A stretch of 64,000 nt of DNA. It comes from SM23-32 sp964434535 (GTDB taxonomy: Bacteria > Planctomycetota > Brocadiia > SM23-32). The notes under the pieces were generated by a model. That model was not told the origin of the DNA and made no database searches. It saw nothing but the letters and a program-made list of their open reading frames with translations. Numbering within the stretch: the first letter of the stretch is position 1; each line of letters starts with the position of its first letter. Positions 56,617-64,000 of the stretch are shown piece after piece. Made by a program: the position numbers and the translations under genes. Where the stretch lies: NCBI GenBank assembly GCA_964434535.1, contig CAYSWA010000009.1, forward strand, positions 1-64,000, in the 5' to 3' direction.

Positions 56617-58476
56617 ATGCACGGCTTGCTGGGATATGTGGAAGGGGACGCCGGGGCCGCCGCGCGCATGTCGCGCTGGCTCGGCGAGTGGATCGAGATC
56701 GCGCCGGCGAAGGAATCCTTTGCGATCGAGCGCGCCCCATTCCGCTGCCTCGCCTCGCGTGAGCCCGGCGGCGGCGAGGAGCCGACGGCCGGCGGCGACG
56801 ACGGGCCGCTGCTGGCGTGGTGGGGCTTCATCGCGCGCGACCAGCTCGCCGACGGGGGGCCGGAGCCGACGACCGACGGAGAGATCGCCGAGGTGCTGCT
56901 GCGCCGCTACAGGAAGCATGGCGCGGAGGCCCTCGTCGGCCTCAACGGGCGCTACCTGGCCGTCGTGTATGACCCGGCCGAGCGGCGGCTGGAGCTGATG
57001 AACGACGTCCTCGGGCTGATGCCCGTCTTCCTGTGGCGCTCGGGGGGGAGCTTCGCCTTCGCCTCCAACGTCTGGGCCATCGCCCGCCACCCGGCGTTCC
57101 GCAGGGCGGTCGACGTGCGCGGGCTCGCCGATCTGCTGATGCTGAGCTGCCAGCAGGGCACCCGGACGCTGCACGAGGACGTCTCCGTGCTCCCGCCGGG
57201 GAGCGTTACGACGTTCCAGGACGGCGAGTTCAACGCGCGCTCGGTCGACGCTCTCCGCTTCAGCGACGAGCGATGGGACCGCTCTGTCGAGCAGGTGGCG
57301 GACGAGATGCACGCCCGGCTGGAGCGCAGCGCGGAGCGGCGCCTACCGAGCGGTCGGCTGCGGTTGCCCCTCTCGGGCGGGTTCGACTCGCGGGTGATGC
57401 TCGGCCTGCTGGCGGAGCGGCCGGCCGACGTCCGCGCGGTCACACAGTTCACCTACGGCTGGTACACCGAGGACATGCGCTATGCCCGGCACATGGCGCG
57501 CCGGGCCGCGGTGCGCCACGACGTGGTGCCGCTGCCGGACGATTTCATGGCCGCGCACCGCGAGCGCTGCGTGGCCATCAACGGCGGGCTCTACGACGCG
57601 CACACCGCGCGCTACCTCTCGCTGTTCTACCGCTCCGGCGGGGAGGCGATCCCCACCATCTCCGGGCACCTCGGCGGCGAGCTGACGGGGCGGTTCCTCA
57701 ACTCGGCGGCGACGGCCGAGCCGCCCGAGGAGCGCTTCCAGGTCGCCCTCGGGCCGATCAACGAGTGCCGCTTCCCGCCCGAGGAGGCCCGCGGGCTCCT
57801 CCTTGAAGACCTGGTGGACGACCGTCTGGCGGAGGCCCGGGAGGCGTTCCTCTCCTTCGACGGGCCGGCCTTTCAGCAGTTCGCGCACTTCGACCTGACC
57901 TTCTACCGCCGCCGGTTCATCTCGTTCCAGCTCTTCTACATGCAGCAGTTCGCGCCGATCATCGCGCCGTTCTACGACCGTGATTTCGTTGACCTGATGT
58001 GCAGCGTCCCCCACGCCGCGCTCGAGCGCCAGCGGGCCTATCGCGACATGATCTGCCGGCGCTTCCCGGCGCTGGCGCGCGTGCCGAACACCAACGACCT
58101 GCCGTTGGCCACCTCGACGGCGGGCGTACTGAAGACGTTCCTGGCCACACAGTGGCGGCGTTTCGCGCGCCGGCCGCTCCAGCGCGTGCTCCACTTGCGC
58201 CGCTGGGTTCCGCACCCCAACGTGCAGTTCGGCTACGCCCTGCGCGGCGCCTCGCGGGGCGTGCTGGAGCACGTCATGGGCAGCCGCGACCGCCTCGCCC
58301 CCTACCTGGACGTCGACCGCCTGGGCGTCGCCGTCGAGCGGCAACTGGCCGGCGACAGCTCGTGGGTCAACGGCCTGCTCGCCGTATCGAGCTTCGCCAC
58401 GGCGCTGGAGATGCTGGAGGACCCCGAGCGGGCGCTCATTGCCGCCCGCCCTCCGCAGGGGGAGGGCAGAGCGTGA
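56617..58476 (+). CDS. Asparagine-synthase-like amidotransferase without the glutaminase cysteine
   Basis: 619 residues. The C-terminal synthetase half has the ATP-pyrophosphatase loop RLPLSGGFDSRVM (about residues 250-260), and TISGHLGGELTGRFL further on. The N-terminal half follows the class II glutaminase pattern (GLNGRYLAVVYDPAERRLELMNDVLGLMPVF), but the required Cys2 is His (MHGLLGYVEG). So it should not hydrolyse glutamine; it may use free ammonia or another nucleophile, as in the beta-lactam synthetase branch. It lies within the glycan cluster, so amidation or acylation of a sugar acid is likely. The ATG at 56617 is the start that aligns the His with Cys2. Confidence 0.85.
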   Translation: MHGLLGYVEGDAGAAARMSRWLGEWIEIAPAKESFAIERAPFRCLASREPGGGEEPTAGGDDGPLLAWWGFIARDQLADGGPEPTTDGEIAEVLLRRYRKHGAEALVGLNGRYLAVVYDPAERRLELMNDVLGLMPVFLWRSGGSFAFASNVWAIARHPAFRRAVDVRGLADLLMLSCQQGTRTLHEDVSVLPPGSVTTFQDGEFNARSVDALRFSDERWDRSVEQVADEMHARLERSAERRLPSGRLRLPLSGGFDSRVMLGLLAERPADVRAVTQFTYGWYTEDMRYARHMARRAAVRHDVVPLPDDFMAAHRERCVAINGGLYDAHTARYLSLFYRSGGEAIPTISGHLGGELTGRFLNSAATAEPPEERFQVALGPINECRFPPEEARGLLLEDLVDDRLAEAREAFLSFDGPAFQQFAHFDLTFYRRRFISFQLFYMQQFAPIIAPFYDRDFVDLMCSVPHAALERQRAYRDMICRRFPALARVPNTNDLPLATSTAGVLKTFLATQWRRFARRPLQRVLHLRRWVPHPNVQFGYALRGASRGVLEHVMGSRDRLAPYLDVDRLGVAVERQLAGDSSWVNGLLAVSSFATALEMLEDPERALIAARPPQGEGRA

Positions 58477-59612
58477 CCCCGGAACCGGCGACCTTCAACG
58501 TGATGCACCTGCTCGCCACCTACGAGGTCGGCGGGGCGGAGGCCGTGGCGCTGGAGCTGGCCCGGGCCATGAACGGCGAGGACCTCCGCGTCGGCGTCGC
58601 AGCGCTCTTCGGCACGGGCGCGATGCGGCGGCGCTTCGAGCAGAGCGGCGTGCGGACCCTCGCCGTGCGGGAGGGGCCGCAGCGCGACGGGTTCGAGCTC
58701 GGCCTCACCTGGCGGCTGGCGCGCATTCTGCAGCGTGAGCGGGTGGACGTGCTGCACTGCCATAACCGGCGCGCGCACGTCTACGGCGTCATGGCCGCGC
58801 GCGTTGCGCGGCGGCCCGCCGTCGTCTGCACGCTGCACGGGTTCGTCTTCCGCGAGCCGAACGCCGCCGAGCGCCTGGCCGGCCGGTTCGCCTCGCACAC
58901 GGTGGGCGTTTGTCGGGCCGTGCTGGACCAGGCCGTGCGCGTCGGCCGGGTGAGCCGCCGGCGCAGCTCGGTCATCTACAACGGCGTAGAGCCGGAACGT
59001 TTCGCCCCCGAGCGCGGGGCGGGCCGTCGAGGGCGGGAACTCGCGCTGGTCTGCGTCGCCCGGCTCGCGCCCGAGAAGGGGCACGACGTCCTGCTGCGGG
59101 CGCTGGCGGCGCTGGCCGGGGAAGGGCGGCAGGTGCGTCTGGACATCATCGGCGACGGGCCCGAGCGCGCGGCCCTGGAGGCGCTGGCCCGCCAGCTCGG
59201 CGTCGCCTCGCGCGTGCGCTTCCTGGGCCGGCGGGACGACGTGCCGAAGCTCCTGGGCGAGGCGGATGCGTTCGTGCTCCCGTCATTGAGCGAGGCGTTC
59301 CCGCTGACTGTGCTGGAGGCGATGGCGAGCGGCCTGCCCGTCGTCGCGACGGCCGTGGGCGGGGTGCCCGAGGCGGTCCGCGACGGGGAAACGGGACTGA
59401 TGGTGGCGCCCGGCGAGCCGGGCGAGCTGGCGGGGGCCCTGGCCCGAGTGCTGGACGATGGCGAGCTGGCCCGGTCCATGGGCCGGGCCGGGCGGCGCCG
59501 GGTCGAGGAGCTCTTCAGCCTCGAGGCGACGGCGCGCCGGCACGCGCGGCTCTACCGCCGCCTCGCGGGATATTCTCAGCCGGTGGACTCGAGCGGGGCG
59601 GCCGTGCCATGA
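58473..59612 (+). CDS. Glycosyltransferase family 4
   Basis: 379 residues. The N-terminus reads ATYEVGGAEAVALELARAM (glycine-rich acceptor loop); VIYNGVEPERFAPE, LVCVARLAPEKGHDVLLRAL and PSLSEAFPLTVLEAMASGLPVVAT (E-x7-E) mark the donor domain. It is a retaining, cytoplasmic, membrane-associated enzyme. GTG start at 58473 overlapping the previous TGA (GTGA), and ATGA overlap with the next gene. Confidence 0.95.
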   Translation: MTPEPATFNVMHLLATYEVGGAEAVALELARAMNGEDLRVGVAALFGTGAMRRRFEQSGVRTLAVREGPQRDGFELGLTWRLARILQRERVDVLHCHNRRAHVYGVMAARVARRPAVVCTLHGFVFREPNAAERLAGRFASHTVGVCRAVLDQAVRVGRVSRRRSSVIYNGVEPERFAPERGAGRRGRELALVCVARLAPEKGHDVLLRALAALAGEGRQVRLDIIGDGPERAALEALARQLGVASRVRFLGRRDDVPKLLGEADAFVLPSLSEAFPLTVLEAMASGLPVVATAVGGVPEAVRDGETGLMVAPGEPGELAGALARVLDDGELARSMGRAGRRRVEELFSLEATARRHARLYRRLAGYSQPVDSSGAAVP

Positions 59613-60754
59613 GCGAGACCGCGCGACAGCCTGCCCCGGCCCCCGAGGCGCCGACGCGCTTCCTGCGCCGCCGGTCCTGGCTCTGCCGCGCGGCCGGCGC
59701 CTGCCTTGCGGCCGCCTGCGCCGGGGTCGTGCTCGTGGCGCTGCTCTGCCACTGGCCGCGGGTGAACCTGGCCATGGTCTACGTCACCGTCATCCCGCCG
59801 CTGGCGTGGTTCGCCGCTGTGGCGGGGATGATCGCCGTATCGGTGGTCGGCGTGCGGACGCGGTGGGTGCTCTGCGCGGGCCTGCTCTGGCTGGTGGGGC
59901 TGTTCGCCGTGGAGGACGTCGCGCAGTGGCTGCGGGCGCAGCCGGACCGGGCGCGGGCGGAGTTCCGCGACGCGCGCATGGCCTTTCGCAGCCGCCCGTC
60001 GGGCAACCCGGCGCGCTCCGAGGCGCGCGTGCCGCTGCGCGTGGCCACCTGGAACGTCTACCACACCCGCGAGCGTCCCGAGGCGGCCGTGGCCCAGCTC
60101 GTCGCCCTGGAGCCCGACATCGCCCTGCTCCAGGAAGTGAACCCCGAGCGGCTGCGTGCGGCGGTGCACGCCCTGGACTCCGAAGAGCCGTGGCACCTGG
60201 GCATCGCGCACGGCACGGCCGTGCTGAGCCGCTTCCCGCTCACGCCGGTGCCGGCCGGCGTGCTGCGGCCCTGGCGGGGCTCGATCTGGCGGGTCCGCGT
60301 CGCGCCCGACGCGGAGCTGACCTGCCTGACCGTCCACATGAAGCGCTCCATCCTCCAGCCCTACCTCGTCAAGCATCCCCACGACCGCCGGGCGCTCGCG
60401 GACGCCGTGGAGGGCACCGAGCGCCGCTTCGCCGACCTGCGCGCGGCGCTGGAGGAGCACGGGGCGAGGGGGGCCGTTGTGCTCGGTGGAGACTTCAACC
60501 TGCCGCCGCGCTTCCCGGCGGTGCGACGCGCCACGCGGGGCTTCGTGGACTGCTTCGGCGAGGCCGGCTTCGGCTGGGGCAAGACCGTGCCGGCCCGCCT
60601 GCCCATGCTGCGCGTCGACATGATCTACGTGCCCCGAGGCGCCCGCGTATACTATGCTGCCGCCTTGCCCACGGACCATTCGGATCATCGCATGGTGCTG
60701 GCCGAGGTCGCCGTCCCCCTCTCCCCCCTGAAGCCGCCCAAGCGGGAGGACTGA
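59609..60754 (+). CDS. Membrane-anchored endonuclease/exonuclease/phosphatase-family protein
   Basis: 381 residues. Residues ~25-110 make three membrane helices (ACLAAACAGVVLVALLC, VYVTVIPPLAWFAAVAGMIAVSVVG, WVLCAGLLWLVGLFAV). The rest is an EEP domain with VATWNVYHTRE, IALLQEVNPERL (catalytic Glu), VVLGGDFNLPPR (GDFN) and ALPTDHSDHRMV (the DH pair). EEP proteins cleave phosphodiesters or phosphomonoesters; in this setting a polyprenyl-pyrophosphate or phospholipid substrate is more likely than DNA (inference). ATGA-coupled to the GT4 gene, and abutting the next gene. Confidence 0.85.
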   Translation: MSETARQPAPAPEAPTRFLRRRSWLCRAAGACLAAACAGVVLVALLCHWPRVNLAMVYVTVIPPLAWFAAVAGMIAVSVVGVRTRWVLCAGLLWLVGLFAVEDVAQWLRAQPDRARAEFRDARMAFRSRPSGNPARSEARVPLRVATWNVYHTRERPEAAVAQLVALEPDIALLQEVNPERLRAAVHALDSEEPWHLGIAHGTAVLSRFPLTPVPAGVLRPWRGSIWRVRVAPDAELTCLTVHMKRSILQPYLVKHPHDRRALADAVEGTERRFADLRAALEEHGARGAVVLGGDFNLPPRFPAVRRATRGFVDCFGEAGFGWGKTVPARLPMLRVDMIYVPRGARVYYAAALPTDHSDHRMVLAEVAVPLSPLKPPKRED

Positions 60755-62377
60755 ATGGCTCATGCACAGGACATGGAGCAGCGTGGCACGAAGGGGCCGC
60801 CGCGATGGATGGTCCCGGCGGCGCTGATCGCCCTGGCGGCCCTGCTGCGCCTGACCTGGCTGGGGCGGGAGAGCCTGTGGTACGACGAAGTGGTCGTGGC
60901 CCGCATCAGCCAGGCGCCGCTGGGCGAGATACTGAGCGGCCGGGCCGGCGACCTGGGCAACCCGCCGGGCTTCTTCGCGCTGGCGCGGCTCTGGCGGCTC
61001 GCCGTCGGCGGCTCGGAGGCGGCCCTGCGCCTGCTGCCGGCGCTGATCGGCATCGCGAGCGTGGCGCTCTTCTACGGCTTCGCGCGGGAGGTCCTGTCCC
61101 GCCGCGCCGGCCGCCTGGCGACGGCCTTCATCGCGCTCAGCCCGGTGCACCTCTACCTCTCGCAGGAGCTGCGGATGTACAGCCTCCTGTTCCTGGTGAC
61201 GGTGGCGCTGCTCTGGGCGGCGTGGCGCTACGCGCGGACCGGCTCGCGGCTGGCGCTGCTCGGCTACGGGGCGGCCGCCGTGGCGGGGCTTTACACCCAT
61301 TACTACAGCGGCCTGGTCATCGCCGCCGTCAACGTCTGGGTGCTGCTGGGGCGGTCGGACCTGCGGCGCAAGGGCCTCTGGCTCGGCGCGCAGGCGGCGG
61401 TGGCGCTGCTCTTCCTGCCGTGGGTGCCGCGTTTCCTGCACCAGCTCTCGGTGCGCAGCAGCGAGGTCTCCGAGGGCAGTTCGAGCCGCCTCCACCTCTT
61501 CGCCGCGCCGCTGACGCTGATGTTCGGCCGCACGCTGGTCTGGCGCGACGTGCCGCGCCGCCTCTTCGTCGTCCTGCCGGTCATCTGCGCCGGGCTCTGG
61601 CTGGTCCCCCTCAGCGCGGCGTGGGCCGGCCGGTGCCGTGGGCGCTGGCTGCTGGCGGCGAGCCTGCTGGTGCCGCTGCCGGTCATCGTGCTGATGGTCT
61701 TCGTGGCCGACGTGCAGTTCTACGACGCGCGCAAGGGGCTCATCTTCCTGCCGGCGCTGGCGCTCCTGTTCGGCGACGGGGCGCTACGGCTCGACCGGCG
61801 GGTCGCCGTGCCGCTGGTCGGGCTCTGCCTGGGGTTGATGATCGCCTCGGATGCGCTCTACTTCCGCCGCGCGAACCGCGACGAGTGGCGCGGGCTCGCT
61901 CGCCACGTCACCGAGCGCGCATGGGAGGGCGACGTCGCCGTCTTCTACCCGGACATCGGGGAGACCGGCTTCACCTGCTATGCCGGGCCCGACGCCCCGG
62001 CCACGGTGCGCCTGAGCCGCGTCGACGCCGCCGGCGAGCTGCACGGATTCCTCGGCGGCGAGGAGCACCGGCGCGTGGCGGACCTGACGAGCTACGTGTT
62101 CAACCACCGCCGCGTCTGGCTGGTGCTCGACGCCCACTACCTGAAGACGGAGCGCTACCGGGCCGCGCGCGAGCTGTTCCTGGCCCGCTCGGAGCCTGAG
62201 GCGCACTGGCGGTTCCCCCGGCGACTCGACCTGTTCCTGCTCAGACCGATCCGCGTGCCCGGGGCGGACGCGCCCGTCGTCGAGGGCGGCCCCGCGCCGC
62301 CGGTTGCCGCCGGCGGCCCCGCTGGATACCCTCGGGGGCGCCCCGCGCCGCCACGCCCGACTGCCGGAGGGGACTGA
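60755..62377 (+). CDS. GT39/PMT-like GT-C membrane glycosyltransferase
   Basis: 540 residues, about 10 helices. The first loop has GRESLWYDEVVVARIS (the DE pair typical of GT39/ArnT proteins) and GNPPGFFALARLWRL; LSPVHLYLSQELRMYSLLFLV, also standard, follows. It likely uses the polyprenyl-P-sugar made by the GT2-GtrA or GT2 enzymes in the window. The ATG directly follows the EEP stop codon. The C-terminal ~140 residues are soluble and end Pro/Gly-rich. Confidence 0.9.
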   Translation: MAHAQDMEQRGTKGPPRWMVPAALIALAALLRLTWLGRESLWYDEVVVARISQAPLGEILSGRAGDLGNPPGFFALARLWRLAVGGSEAALRLLPALIGIASVALFYGFAREVLSRRAGRLATAFIALSPVHLYLSQELRMYSLLFLVTVALLWAAWRYARTGSRLALLGYGAAAVAGLYTHYYSGLVIAAVNVWVLLGRSDLRRKGLWLGAQAAVALLFLPWVPRFLHQLSVRSSEVSEGSSSRLHLFAAPLTLMFGRTLVWRDVPRRLFVVLPVICAGLWLVPLSAAWAGRCRGRWLLAASLLVPLPVIVLMVFVADVQFYDARKGLIFLPALALLFGDGALRLDRRVAVPLVGLCLGLMIASDALYFRRANRDEWRGLARHVTERAWEGDVAVFYPDIGETGFTCYAGPDAPATVRLSRVDAAGELHGFLGGEEHRRVADLTSYVFNHRRVWLVLDAHYLKTERYRAARELFLARSEPEAHWRFPRRLDLFLLRPIRVPGADAPVVEGGPAPPVAAGGPAGYPRGRPAPPRPTAGGD

Positions 62378-62380
62378 GCC

Positions 62381-63583
62381 GTGCACTGCCTGGTGCTCGC
62401 CTGCGACTTCCCCAGCTCGCTGGAGCCCTGGTGCAACGCCGAGAACCGGCGCCAGGTCGAGTGCCTCTCCGCGCTCTGTCGCCTCACCGTCGTCAACCCC
62501 GTCCCCTGGCACCGCCTGCTGCGGGGGCGCGCCTGGCGGCGCCTGGTTGCGCGGCCCGACCACGTGCTGGACGGCGTCGTCATCCACCACCCGGTCCTGT
62601 GGCACCTGCCGCTGATGGGGCGCGGGCGCACGTGGAGGGCCGTCGAGCGGGCCGCCGAGCGGACGCTCGCCGCCCTCGATGAACCGCCCTTCGACGTCGT
62701 CTTCGCCACCTTTGCCTATCCCTACGGGCGGGCCGCCCGCGAGGTCGCCGCCCGGCGGGGGCTGCCCTACCTCGTCAAGGCCCGCGGCAGCGACCTGCAC
62801 TCCCTGCCCGCCCGCGGCGCGCGCCGTGAACGCACCGCCGAGGCCGTCCGGGGCGCCGCCGCCGCCGTCGCCCTCAGCAGCAACCTGGTCGCCCACGCCG
62901 TGGAGCTCGGCGCCGATCCCCGGCGCGTGCACCTGCTGCACAACGCGGTCGACGCCGATCGCTTCCCCGTCGAGCCCCGCGCCCGGGCCCGCGCCCGGCT
63001 CGGCCTGCCGGCGGAGGCCCCCATCCTGCTCTTCCTGGGCAGTCTGCGGCGCGTAAAGGGGCCTGACGTGCTGCTGGACGCGCTGCGGGAACTGCGCCTC
63101 AGCGGGCAGACCCCGCGGGGGCTGCAAGTGCTCATCGCCGGCAGCGGCCCCATGGAGCGCCGCCTCAGGCGCGAACTGCGCGACGAAGCCCTGGACGGCA
63201 CCGCCCGCCTGCTCGGCCACGTGCCCTGGCCCGACGTGCCCGCTTACCTTAACGCCGCCGACGCGCTGGTGCTGCCGAGCCGCGACGAGGGCTGCCCCAG
63301 CGTCGTGCTCGAGGCGCTCGCGTGCGGCACGCCGGTGCTCGCCACGCGCGTGGGCGACGTGCCGGACCTGATCGGGATGGAGGGCGGCGTGCTGGTGGAT
63401 CCCGACGATCCCCGCCAGCTCGCGGCCGGCATGCGCGAGGTGCTCGCCGAGGACTGGGACCGCGCCGCCCTGCGCGCCCGCGTGGAGCCGATGACCTGGG
63501 AGGCGAACGCGCGCCGGCTGCACGAGATGCTGCGAGCCGCCGTCGAGGAGCACCGCGCCCGCGCCGAGGAGGTACGCACGTGA
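62381..63583 (+). CDS. Glycosyltransferase family 4
   Basis: 400 residues. VKARGSDLHSLPARG (GSD acceptor-site motif), LLHNAVDADRFPVE, LLFLGSLRRVKGPDVLLDALREL and PSRDEGCPSVVLEALACGTPVLATRVGD (E-x7-E) place it in GT4. GTG start at 62381, 3 bases after the previous stop; ends in a GTGA overlap with the acetyltransferase. No membrane helices. Confidence 0.94.
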   Translation: MHCLVLACDFPSSLEPWCNAENRRQVECLSALCRLTVVNPVPWHRLLRGRAWRRLVARPDHVLDGVVIHHPVLWHLPLMGRGRTWRAVERAAERTLAALDEPPFDVVFATFAYPYGRAAREVAARRGLPYLVKARGSDLHSLPARGARRERTAEAVRGAAAAVALSSNLVAHAVELGADPRRVHLLHNAVDADRFPVEPRARARARLGLPAEAPILLFLGSLRRVKGPDVLLDALRELRLSGQTPRGLQVLIAGSGPMERRLRRELRDEALDGTARLLGHVPWPDVPAYLNAADALVLPSRDEGCPSVVLEALACGTPVLATRVGDVPDLIGMEGGVLVDPDDPRQLAAGMREVLAEDWDRAALRARVEPMTWEANARRLHEMLRAAVEEHRARAEEVRT

Positions 63584-64000
63584 AGCTGCTGACCGATCGG
63601 TTCGAGTCGGTCGAGGCGGCAGAGCCCCCGCGCGGCCCCCTGAGCGACCTGCGCATGGACATGCGGGCCAAGGCGGTCTGGTACCACGGCCGGTCCACGC
63701 GCGGGCTGGCGCTGCGCATGCTCTTCAGCGACGGCAGCCTCTGCACCGTGCTCTACCGGCTGATGCAGGCGCTGCGCCGCGCCGGGCTCGGGCCGCTCGC
63801 CGCCGCCGTCTACAAGCTGAACGCCTTCCTGAGCCGCGCGGTGATCGGGCGGGGCGCAAAGTTCGGCCCCGGGCTGGTCGTCCTGCACAGCGTCGGCGTG
63901 GTCATCAACACCTCGGTGCGCGGCGGGGCGAACGTTGTGATCGAGAGCGGGGTGACCATCGGCGCGGAGAAGGCCAGCAGCCCCATGCTCGGGGACAACG
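63580..64000 (+). CDS. Serine-acetyltransferase-like hexapeptide protein (3' end outside window)
   Basis: A reading frame open to the end of the window, 140 residues seen. GTG start at 63580 in a GTGA overlap with the GT4 gene. After a helical region (MRAKAVWYHGRSTRGLALRM) the left-handed beta-helix begins: RAVIGRGAKFGPGLVVLHSV, then VINTSVRGGANVVIESGVTI. It resembles the CysE/WbbJ-like O-acetyltransferases of polysaccharide clusters rather than housekeeping CysE, because it lies in an EPS operon. The catalytic His lies in the LHSVGVVI segment. Confidence 0.85.
   Translation, partial: MKLLTDRFESVEAAEPPRGPLSDLRMDMRAKAVWYHGRSTRGLALRMLFSDGSLCTVLYRLMQALRRAGLGPLAAAVYKLNAFLSRAVIGRGAKFGPGLVVLHSVGVVINTSVRGGANVVIESGVTIGAEKASSPMLGDN

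Overview
The window is a continuous high-GC (about 70 percent by eye) bacterial chromosome segment with tight operons, many 4-base ATGA/GTGA start-stop overlaps and frequent GTG starts. The gene content suggests a Planctomycetota/PVC-type or similar environmental Gram-negative bacterium: exosortase with PEP-CTERM cargo, a Wza/Wzz/BY-kinase exopolysaccharide export operon, a PilZ protein and NtrC-family regulators. The phylum is inferred from gene content only.

Layout. 1-6709: the end of carB, then a minus-strand pair (Gfo/Idh/MocA oxidoreductase, GH2 beta-mannosidase-like hydrolase). 6710-7483: a non-coding stretch with a 179-bp near-complete palindrome (repeat or small hairpin-RNA locus) and a perfect 20-bp dyad. 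7484-19233: a regulatory block with a soluble histidine kinase, an NtrC-type sigma54 activator, a PilZ protein, a second NtrC-like protein that has lost every catalytic motif, a FeeM-like acyltransferase, a large membrane-anchored TPR protein and a GT-B glycosyltransferase. 19283-23837: a dTDP-sugar operon (dehydratase, reductase, nucleotidyltransferase, second GT-B enzyme, hexapeptide acyltransferase). 23898-28048: two paralogous secreted proteins, one with a PEP-CTERM tail and one with a different C-terminal domain, and a sugar transferase whose N-terminus is itself a PEP-CTERM signal. 28107-37386: a seven-gene minus-strand operon (Wza-like lipoprotein, AAA ATPase, Wzz, BY-kinase, GT2, NodB-like protein, exosortase-EpsI fusion). 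37891-64000: mostly plus-strand exopolysaccharide genes (O-antigen-ligase-like protein, flippase, about ten glycosyltransferases, deacetylase, acetyltransferases, asparagine-synthase-like enzyme, epimerase).

Regulation is the most striking feature. Eight intergenic sites match the sigma54 -24/-12 consensus (GG-N10-GC, usually GGCAC...TTTGC). Seven of them lie downstream of a 20-bp dyad, GTGT(T/C)G-N8-C(G/A)ACAC, often in tandem 21-23 bp apart. This looks like one enhancer-binding-protein regulon for the export operon, the PEP-CTERM genes, the sugar transferase, the ligase, a glycosyltransferase, the acyltransferase and the degenerate activator. The kinase/NtrC pair at 7484-10946 is the obvious candidate controller, and the degenerate paralogue a possible feedback antagonist. 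Sigma54 control of PEP-CTERM genes by PrsK/PrsR is known in other bacteria; the operator sequence here, the dead paralogue and the N-terminal PEP signal are this window's notable points.

The genes probably make a lipid-linked glycan: priming by the sugar transferase, extension by GTs, flipping by the MOP flippase, and export through Wzz/BY-kinase/Wza. The exosortase then processes PEP-CTERM proteins, which may be glycosylated by the ligase.
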